From an uncultured bacterium (GTDB lineage: Bacteria; Cyanobacteriota; Vampirovibrionia; Gastranaerophilales; Gastranaerophilaceae), in assembly GCA_947365485.1 (NCBI GenBank), contig CANAXK010000002.1:1-24011 (forward strand): a stretch of DNA of 24,011 nt. Reading direction: 5' to 3'. A program made the position numbers and the translations under genes. The notes beneath the pieces were generated by a model, which saw only the letters and a program-made list of their open reading frames with translations, was not told the origin of the DNA and made no database searches. Of the stretch, positions 15,401 to 21,264 are shown in pieces (within the stretch, counting starts at the first letter, position 1; every line of letters starts with the position of its first letter).

Positions 15401-15917
15401 CCAGAAGCCTGCCGGAGAATACACTGTAAACACGACGGGCGGAATAGAAATTTCTTCAATAAAAAAAGACTCATCAATCTTCAACCTTGCGCAGGACTGT
15501 GATGCGGACGGGAACGGTGTTTTGGAGAATGAAGAAATAACCGGCTTTTTGAAGAAAAAAGGTGACAACAAAGAAACAGGTCAATTCATTATATACAACG
15601 ACGAGTACGACGAGAACGGCAAGCTGCACAAGAGAAACATGGTTATGAAGCATGATAACTCCCAGCTTAGCTTTATATTTGGCGATAACGGCGAACCTCT
15701 GACCTGTAGTATTATAAAACCGAACGGAGAAAGACGCGTAGTATACTTTGAAGTCAAAGCAGAAAGCGTCTACCCAGATAAAAACGACCCGTCTAAGATG
15801 AAGAAGTTCGGGCTTAGCGATGAAAACCTTGCTAAGCTGCGGGATTTGGCTCTTGGAAAAGAAATCAAACCCGAAGAAAGCCTTATGCAGCGTATTTTTA
15901 ACAGATTTTTTAAGTAG
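15387..15917 (+). CDS. Small EF-hand protein coupled to the calpain-like protease
   Basis: This 176-residue protein has one textbook EF-hand loop, DADGNGVLENEE (residues 39-50). It has D1, D3, N5, G6, L8 and E12, flanked by helical SIFNLAQDC and ITGFLKKKG, and so should bind calcium. The remainder alternates beta-like segments (FIIYNDEYDENGKLHKRNMV, QLSFIFGDNGEPL) and ends with a basic helix (MQRIFNRFFK). The start is GTG at 15387, with a perfect AAAGGAGG (15373-15380) six bases upstream, all inside the end of the protease gene. The two reading frames overlap by 14 bp, so translation is probably coupled and the products made in a fixed ratio. The natural inference is a calcium sensor, inhibitor or chaperone partner of the protease. 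No other domain was recognised. Confidence 0.82.
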   Translation: MQIPNQKPAGEYTVNTTGGIEISSIKKDSSIFNLAQDCDADGNGVLENEEITGFLKKKGDNKETGQFIIYNDEYDENGKLHKRNMVMKHDNSQLSFIFGDNGEPLTCSIIKPNGERRVVYFEVKAESVYPDKNDPSKMKKFGLSDENLAKLRDLALGKEIKPEESLMQRIFNRFFK

Positions 15918-15929
15918 TTGTGAGTATTC

Positions 15930-17543
15930 ATGTCATTAATTAGCAATCGTCCCTACAATATGAATCTGGAGCGTCAAATAGTTCTCCAGAAGAAAGAAGA
16001 AGCAACCGCCCCTTCTGTCAAATCCGACAGCAGCGGCTCATCCGGTGGCGCGTCTACGTCTTCTCCTTCTCCACAGGTTTCGAATATCATAGTTGATAAT
16101 AACTTTTTGATGACCTACAGAGGAATAAATATCACATCCAAACCAGCCGAAACATGGGACGATGTTGATGAAATCTTGCAGAGCAGCAGCAAATCTTCTG
16201 TTTCAGGCGGGGTGAAAGCTGACAGCGCTGGCTCTGTGTCAGGCGGTGGACAAACAGGAACAGTAAGTTCTGACAATACCTCGTCTGTGTCTGGTGGTGG
16301 TTCATCTGCATTAAAGACAAAAGTTTTGGATTCTTATACAGTTAAGTCTGACAATATTAGCTCAAATTGTATGGGCACTGCTCCTTTGGCTCCAAAAACG
16401 GGATATGGTTTAGAGCATTATGAACTTAAGCAAAGTTTTCAAAAGGAAATTACAATGGCACTCAAAGATATTGCTAAACAAATCTCTGAACAGTGCAAGC
16501 AGAACGGGGTTCCGTTTGATATGGAGTTTATAAACGAGCAGATAGATAACTATCAGCATTATGGTGAATACCCATCAGTTAGAAAGGCCTATGCTGCCGG
16601 AATAATAACTGACAATGGAGCAAACTATGTTGTTGATAGAGAAGCTCTGTACAAAAAAATTGCAAAAACTTTTAATGGGCGTATTCATGATACAGTTGTG
16701 CAGCACATTTCCGGTCTTGGGCCATATTCAAACATCTCACTAATGACTGATACTGAATACAGAGAAGCTGTTTGTGAAAGCTTTAGCGTTAGCGCTGATG
16801 TTATAATCCGAAATGATGCAAGAGCGAATGAGGTTGATAAATACAATGTAGCTTATATTACTATTCCTGAAATGAACTTTGCCTGCTATACAGGTGGAGT
16901 TGAGAACTTATACAAAACAATAATAAAAAATTTTTTCAATTCAGTTATAGCACAAGCCCGAGCAAACTGTGAGAAGAACAATATTCCGTTTGATTCTGAC
17001 CTACTTCAGAACAAACTGGGGGCATTTCTTGCTTTGTATACCCCATCTCTTTCTGAACTTTTCACAACAAAAACTACCGGCATGATAACCTCAAAAATGT
17101 TTGACTTGAGCGACTGGGGACTGGGTTATTACACCGGAGGTGCAGCCGCAAAAGAAATCACTGTTGATTACAATTCTGCTTATAAAATGTTTGCTGATAA
17201 GTGGAATAATCTAATGTGCAACCCAAAAGAAGTTAGCAACCTCGCAATCAAGAAGCCTCAAATTAAGCCGCTTAAATACAAGTATGACCCTAAAAGCAAA
17301 CTTTCCAAAGACGAGCAAATGACAAGGGTTACACTACGAAACATTTCTATTGCCTTTAAAAACATAGTAGAAAAATACGGCGATAAAGAGATAGACTTTA
17401 AAGGCACAAAATGTACACTTTCAACTCTGGCATACGCGTTTTTCAAGGCTTCAAATTCAACTGCGGAAATCAAAGCATTTACAAAAGAAATGCTAAAATA
17501 CGGAAAACAATATATCACAACAGCTCGGGGTAAAAGCAGATAA
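15930..17543 (+). CDS. Large protein with Ser/Gly linker repeats and an internal domain duplication
   Basis: I do not recognise a known family. The 537-residue product starts 12 bp after the EF-hand gene with a weak Shine-Dalgarno. Residues 30-50 and 88-145 are Ser/Gly-rich linker containing repeated V-K-[SA]-D-[NS] units. Residues ~168-256 and ~328-428 appear to be two copies of one domain: EQCKQNGVPFDMEFINEQI matches ANCEKNNIPFDSDLLQNKL, and VVDREALYKKIAKTFN matches ITVDYNSAYKMFADKWN. A further helical segment follows (470-525). There is no signal peptide or membrane segment. The frame ends at TAA 17541-17543, just where another linker repeat continues in the +1 frame. That suggests the protein once extended into the downstream 221-residue segment as a roughly 772-residue product. 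Confidence 0.78.
   Translation: MSLISNRPYNMNLERQIVLQKKEEATAPSVKSDSSGSSGGASTSSPSPQVSNIIVDNNFLMTYRGINITSKPAETWDDVDEILQSSSKSSVSGGVKADSAGSVSGGGQTGTVSSDNTSSVSGGGSSALKTKVLDSYTVKSDNISSNCMGTAPLAPKTGYGLEHYELKQSFQKEITMALKDIAKQISEQCKQNGVPFDMEFINEQIDNYQHYGEYPSVRKAYAAGIITDNGANYVVDREALYKKIAKTFNGRIHDTVVQHISGLGPYSNISLMTDTEYREAVCESFSVSADVIIRNDARANEVDKYNVAYITIPEMNFACYTGGVENLYKTIIKNFFNSVIAQARANCEKNNIPFDSDLLQNKLGAFLALYTPSLSELFTTKTTGMITSKMFDLSDWGLGYYTGGAAAKEITVDYNSAYKMFADKWNNLMCNPKEVSNLAIKKPQIKPLKYKYDPKSKLSKDEQMTRVTLRNISIAFKNIVEKYGDKEIDFKGTKCTLSTLAYAFFKASNSTAEIKAFTKEMLKYGKQYITTARGKSR
16017..16364 (+). repeat. Ser/Gly linker repeats, N-terminal set
   Basis: Four copies of a linker unit start at 16017, 16212, 16263 and 16341 (residues V30, V95, V112 and V138), of form V-[KS]-[SA]-D-[NS]-x-[GS]-S, mostly followed by V-S-G-G. 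They differ at the DNA level, so they are old or selected at the protein level. Two more copies occur at 17530 and 17584. Confidence 0.72.
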
Positions 17544-17620
17544 TTCGGGTTCTGTATCCTCCGGCTCGTCTTCATCCCGCGCTGTGAAATCCGATAATGC
17601 CGGCTCTGTTTCTTCTTCAA
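17530..17620 (+). repeat. Ser/Gly linker repeats at the frame break
   Basis: VKADNSGSVSSGSSSSRA (from 17530) and VKSDNAGSVSSSKSAS (from 17584) match the linker units at 16017-16364 but are in the +1 frame relative to the upstream gene. The first copy lies largely upstream of any plausible start codon, which shows that this DNA was once translated as a continuation. Confidence 0.75.
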
Positions 17621-18249
17621 AAAGTGCTTCACTTGCACCTGCAAAGGCCTTCGTTGCACAGACTCCCGAAATTAGCGCTCCACAAGCACTAACAAGAAGC
17701 ATGGATTTTAACGGTGGTTATGATGTAGACTGGAATGAAAATGATGGCAGCTACTGGACTGATTGGGAAGTTGTAATCACACCGGACGGCGGATACATTG
17801 AAGACTGGGATCCAATGGACGACCCTGATTGGGATACTGGACTCGGACAGGAAGATAACTGGCAAATGCTGGAACAAGACAGCATGATGGACGAGTGGAT
17901 CGAAGAGGTTTCTTCTCAAAGCGATAATATAGGTATTTTTACTGACTTTGGAACAGGTCTCGGCATGATAGAAAACCTGAAAAGCATCGGATATGTTGCA
18001 AGCTTTGTGTCGTTTGCTGATGTTGGTATAGATATGTACAAAAACGGAATTAATTTTAACAACGGTTTTGCATCTGTCAACACAACGGCTGGATGCCTCG
18101 GCTTATGGGGAGCCGCAGCATCTTTGGTAACAAAAGGCTACAAAGACGGTATCGAATGGACAGCAGAGTTTTTCTCCGGCCTTGAATCGCAGATGCAAAA
18201 ACTCTTCTCTTCTCCTGACTGGATGGGCAAGTTTATGACGGGGTTCTAA
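17584..18249 (+). CDS. C-terminal segment: Trp/Asp-rich region and Gly/Ala hydrophobic domain (frameshifted part of the preceding gene?)
   Basis: The only start codon in this frame is a GTG inside the linker repeat at 17584, with no Shine-Dalgarno, so independent translation is doubtful. The 221 residues comprise three parts. The first is a Ser/Ala linker (1-30). The second is a very acidic, tryptophan-rich stretch (about 38-110: DVDWNENDGSYWTDW, EDWDPMDDPDWD) with seven Trp. The third is a region with Gly/Ala/Phe hydrophobic segments (about 115-185: IGYVASFVSFADVGIDMY, TAGCLGLWGAAASLV) that could associate with membranes, followed by an amphipathic tail. I recognise no family. The frame is open back to 17497, and dropping one G from the GGGG at 17527-17530 would join it to the 537-residue gene. 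Its 3' end overlaps the converging nucleotidyltransferase gene by 17 bp. Confidence 0.65.
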   Translation: MKSDNAGSVSSSKSASLAPAKAFVAQTPEISAPQALTRSMDFNGGYDVDWNENDGSYWTDWEVVITPDGGYIEDWDPMDDPDWDTGLGQEDNWQMLEQDSMMDEWIEEVSSQSDNIGIFTDFGTGLGMIENLKSIGYVASFVSFADVGIDMYKNGINFNNGFASVNTTAGCLGLWGAAASLVTKGYKDGIEWTAEFFSGLESQMQKLFSSPDWMGKFMTGF

Positions 18250-19027
18250 AATCTTCCGCCCTGTAAACCATCCGCGCATGAGTGCTCACCTTGGTGATAA
18301 ATGCGTTGTTCTCCTTGTTGTTAAGGTTTTCGCAGTCTATCCAATATGGAACACGGACTTTTGTTATCGTATTCTGGATGTTTTCAAATGTTTGCAGCGG
18401 ACTGTCAATAATAAAGTCAAGGTCTGTGTTTGATCTTGTCTTACCCTTGGCGCGTGAGCCGTGAATCCATACGTATTTTATCTCGCTGCAGTTTTTGAAA
18501 AACTTCATCAATAACCTGTAGGATGTCTCTGAAATCCCGATATCTTCCGGTGTGTAGTCCGGCTTGTTATAAGGAAAACTCCTTGTCCAGCCTCTAATCC
18601 TCATCCCTGATTGCATCTCAAGATAATGCTTTTCCAAAGACTTTTGGGTGAGTGGAAGCGCATGCTTGCTCGTATGAAAAATCTTGTTCGCAATCTCAAT
18701 CTGTGTTTCGGAGTCGGACTCGAGGCAAAGCCTGTTCAGCATGTCGATGTAGTTTATCCAGACATCCGCATCATTAATCATTCTTTCTTTCTGCGCTTGT
18801 TTCAGAATCTCGCGCGGGAGAAAAAGGGTTGTCCCTTTTTCCTTGAAAAAATCTCTCAGAGTCTTCCAGTAGAAAACATACAGAACTTTGATTATATCCA
18901 GAAGCTCCTGCCGCTTTTGGGGAGTCTTTAGGTTGTTTCTTTCATAGTCGGAAATCAACTGTTTGTAGCACTCGTAATTCCGGAGGAATGCGTCTATTCT
19001 GTAGTAACTCCTTGGATAATCAAACAT
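18233..19027 (-). CDS. HI0074-type (HEPN-fold) domain fused to an MNT nucleotidyltransferase
   Basis: In the 264-residue product, the N-terminal half matches nucleotidyltransferase substrate-binding proteins of the HI0074 type: VFYWKTLRDFFKEKG, then PREILKQAQKERMINDADVW (about 51-90). The C-terminal half is a minimal nucleotidyltransferase: IHGSRAKGKTRSNTDLDFII has G190-S191, D202 and D204, with D231 as a candidate third carboxylate. These are normally two genes (toxin-antitoxin-like HEPN/MNT pairs, in which MNT can modify HEPN), so the fusion is notable. The HEPN RNase motif (R-x4-6-H) is absent: the usual DRNxxSH position reads LNRLCLESD. ATG at 19027, with GAGGGG upstream, is preferred to a TTG four codons earlier. 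It overlaps the upstream gene by 8 bp. Confidence 0.82.
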   Translation of the reverse strand: MFDYPRSYYRIDAFLRNYECYKQLISDYERNNLKTPQKRQELLDIIKVLYVFYWKTLRDFFKEKGTTLFLPREILKQAQKERMINDADVWINYIDMLNRLCLESDSETQIEIANKIFHTSKHALPLTQKSLEKHYLEMQSGMRIRGWTRSFPYNKPDYTPEDIGISETSYRLLMKFFKNCSEIKYVWIHGSRAKGKTRSNTDLDFIIDSPLQTFENIQNTITKVRVPYWIDCENLNNKENNAFITKVSTHARMVYRAEDFRTPS

Positions 19028-19406
19028 AGAGCCCCTCAAAATTTGCCTTTAAATCATCGTAGATGTGAAAAAATTCGTCGCTGCAATAGGAAAGAATCAT
19101 CTTTTCGACCCTGTCAAACCCCTGAATCTCTCCGACTTCCACCAGTGAAAGCGCATTAATCCAGATATCCCCGTCTTTTATAAGCTCTATATAAAAAGCC
19201 TCCCTGATGATTTCCCGATTCTCAAACTGGAACAAACCGTTGTAAGCCATGTAGAACTTCAAGAGCGTGCAGCTTGTCCGAAACAATTTGACATAACCTT
19301 CGCAAACCGTTGCAGAGTCCAAAGAGCCGGATATAAGACCTCTGGTCTCTTCCAGAACATTTAAGTATGTGTCTTCAAAATATTTTTTCCAAACAGGCCC
19401 GCTCAT
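19020..19406 (-). CDS. Standalone HI0074-type (HEPN-fold) protein
   Basis: This 128-residue protein resembles the same substrate-binding family as the N-terminal half of the next gene. VKLFRTSCTLLKFYMAYNG corresponds to the 'FELAWKLLKDYLEYEG' helix, and NREIIREAFYIELIKDGDIW to 'SPREVIREAFxxGLIxDGxxW'. The HEPN catalytic R-x4-6-H motif is not seen (the region reads LVEVGEIQGFDRVEK). ATG at 19406 lies one base after the stop of the PilB-like gene; a TTG at 19442 inside that gene is an alternative. Neither has a strong Shine-Dalgarno, so coupling to the upstream gene is likely. It overlaps the downstream fused gene by 8 bp. The two proteins may interact with each other. Confidence 0.72.
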   Translation of the reverse strand: MSGPVWKKYFEDTYLNVLEETRGLISGSLDSATVCEGYVKLFRTSCTLLKFYMAYNGLFQFENREIIREAFYIELIKDGDIWINALSLVEVGEIQGFDRVEKMILSYCSDEFFHIYDDLKANFEGLYV

Positions 19407-19407
19407 A

Positions 19408-20793
19408 CTACGCCAAATACTTCTGCAAAGTTGTCTTGTCAAACACTTCCACGCTGTCTTTTGAGTGTATAAATATCAAACAGGTAACTAGTGATTTGAA
19501 TGACTGGAAATCATCAAACGCAAGCTTCTGCCTCAAATCGGTCATGTTGTTTGCCATAAACTCGGTGATAACAGTCTTGTCGTTGTAGAACAGCTCTGAT
19601 AAGAACTCGAATGCGTCTCTTGTCTTCACACCCTCAAGGTAAATTAAATCCGGCGACTGAAATTCCACATACCTCAAAGCCTTGTCCATGTTGAACCCGA
19701 TGTTCTCGTTAAGCTCGCACTGGTTTACGTGCTTGAGCTCGTACTTGGCAATCGATTCGATTGTCATGATGTTCTTTCCGCTGTTTGAAGTCTCCATCAG
19801 AAGCGAGTAAATAATGTGGGTTTTCCCGCTCAAAGGCGAACCGCAAACAAGGATTATGCCAGGTGTTTCAAGCGCATTAGAAAGTATTGCGCGCTGCTTC
19901 TCGTCAACAATAATCTTGTCAAGCGCTTGAGGCGGCTTGTAAATCTTTAGCGAAATCCGTTCACCCATAATTGTCGGGAAGGACGAAACAGAGGCGATGA
20001 GCATTGTGTTTTCCACCTTGAAACAAAGCTTTCCGAGCTGCGGAATCTCGCACACTGTTGCGTCAAGGTTGGAAAGCGTTTTCAATTTTGATACAAAAGC
20101 CGAGTTCAAAATCGCCGGAACCGTGCCCTTGTCGAGCGCTTCGCCGTTTTGTTTGAACACAACTTTCAAGCCCTCTTCAACCTGTTCAAAGTTGACCTCG
20201 TGTACATCTTCGATAATCGCCTGTTTTAGAATCGCGCGGATAACTTTCTGGATGTGCTCTTCGCCTGAATCCTCTTTGTGAAGCTCGTCTGTCCAGTCAA
20301 AGTCTTCTGCCTCGCTTGAGAGGGTGATGTTATCTACCGTGTCTGCAACTTTGTAGTATTCGTCAATTTTCTTTACAATGCTTGCTTCTGAGGCAATGAC
20401 AGGCTCAATTGAGCACTCTGCTGCCTCGATGATTTTGTCGATTGCGAACAAATCAAGAGGGTCTGCCATTGCAACTGTCAGGATGTCTTCAATTTTGAAC
20501 AGTGGAATAATTCTATATCTTCTTGCGTCTGAAAAGGAAACGTATTTGAAGCATTTCGCGTCAGGCGAGTAGTCTTCAAGGTTAACGTACGGAATGTGGA
20601 GTTTTGATTCCAGAAACTTAAGAAGCGTCTCTTCTGCGAGGATTCCGGAGTTAATCAGTGCCTGCCCGATGTTTATCCGCTGGACATTTGCAAGCTCCTC
20701 TGCTTTTTCAAGCGTTTCATACGAAACAACCCCGTCACGCACGAGTTCGTATTTGAGTTTTTCTAAAGTTTTGTTTGATATTGTTGTTTCCAT
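19408..20793 (-). CDS. Degenerate PilB/GspE-like secretion ATPase with MshEN-type N-terminus
   Basis: The 461-residue product has the N-terminal region of type II secretion/type IV pilus ATPases (NIGQALINSGILAEETLLKFL, about 41-61, MshEN-like, a domain that binds c-di-GMP in some homologs) and then the ATPase core. Walker A is GSPLSGKT (318-325). The Asp box is reduced to TIESIAKYEL (usual TIEDPVEY). Walker B is LIYLEGVKTRDAFEF (usual MVGEIRDxETA). The His box 'STLHTND' is replaced by ITEFMANNM. The CxxC zinc motifs are missing and the C-terminus is short. It can probably bind nucleotide but may hydrolyse it poorly. ATG 20793 is preferred, with AAAGG nine to ten bases upstream; a longer frame to 20874 adds 27 non-conserved residues. 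It lies downstream of a histidine kinase and response regulator. Confidence 0.85.
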   Translation of the reverse strand: METTISNKTLEKLKYELVRDGVVSYETLEKAEELANVQRINIGQALINSGILAEETLLKFLESKLHIPYVNLEDYSPDAKCFKYVSFSDARRYRIIPLFKIEDILTVAMADPLDLFAIDKIIEAAECSIEPVIASEASIVKKIDEYYKVADTVDNITLSSEAEDFDWTDELHKEDSGEEHIQKVIRAILKQAIIEDVHEVNFEQVEEGLKVVFKQNGEALDKGTVPAILNSAFVSKLKTLSNLDATVCEIPQLGKLCFKVENTMLIASVSSFPTIMGERISLKIYKPPQALDKIIVDEKQRAILSNALETPGIILVCGSPLSGKTHIIYSLLMETSNSGKNIMTIESIAKYELKHVNQCELNENIGFNMDKALRYVEFQSPDLIYLEGVKTRDAFEFLSELFYNDKTVITEFMANNMTDLRQKLAFDDFQSFKSLVTCLIFIHSKDSVEVFDKTTLQKYLA

Positions 20794-20901
20794 TTTTTTC
20801 AACCTTTGGGCGGAGTGCATTCCGCGTGTAACGACCAGTCTGTTTTTATAACTACCGGCACTTCTTTTGAACAAGCTGCCAGACCTTGGGGACGTAGCCG
20901 G

Positions 20902-21264
20902 TTAGGCCAGATACTCTTCCACCTTCTTCACAATCTGGTCGAGCTCAAACGGCTTTGTGATGTATTCGTTAACCCCTGTTTCTTCGCCTATCATCTTGTC
21001 TTCAAGCTGCGAACGTGCTGTAACCATGATTATCGGAATGTCTTTGTACTTGTTGTCGTACTTGAGTAGCCGGCTGATTTTGTAGCCGTTAATCTTAGGC
21101 ATCATAACGTCAAGTATGATTAAGTCCGGCATGATTTCTTTTGCAAGCTTAAGCCCGTCCTCGCCGTTGAATGCTGTGTAACACACATAGCCCGATACCT
21201 CAAGGACGAATTTCAGGCTCTCAACAATGTCCTGCTCGTCATCGACTATAAGAATCTTTTTCAT
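20902..21264 (-). CDS. CheY-like single-domain response regulator
   Basis: This 120-residue protein is a lone receiver domain. ILIVDDE supplies D8 and D9 for the metal site, D52 in DLIILDVMMPKINGY is the phosphoacceptor, T82 lies in IIMVTARS, and K104 lies in YITKPFEL. There is no output domain, so it must act by binding another protein. The degenerate PilB-like ATPase encoded next (108 bp downstream) is an obvious candidate by position. The start is ATG at 21264, with AAGGAG and a six-base spacer. It overlaps the 3' end of the histidine kinase gene by 26 bp, which strongly suggests the two form a cognate pair. Confidence 0.95.
   Translation of the reverse strand: MKKILIVDDEQDIVESLKFVLEVSGYVCYTAFNGEDGLKLAKEIMPDLIILDVMMPKINGYKISRLLKYDNKYKDIPIIMVTARSQLEDKMIGEETGVNEYITKPFELDQIVKKVEEYLA

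Noticed and set aside
16017..16364. A CRISPR array or DNA-level tandem repeat
   Set aside because: The repeat units are similar only in protein sequence; spacing and bases vary and they lie within a coding frame.
20794..20901. A cyclic-di-GMP riboswitch before the PilB-like gene
   Set aside because: Tempting because of the gene type, but the GEMM-type conserved core and tetraloop were not found.
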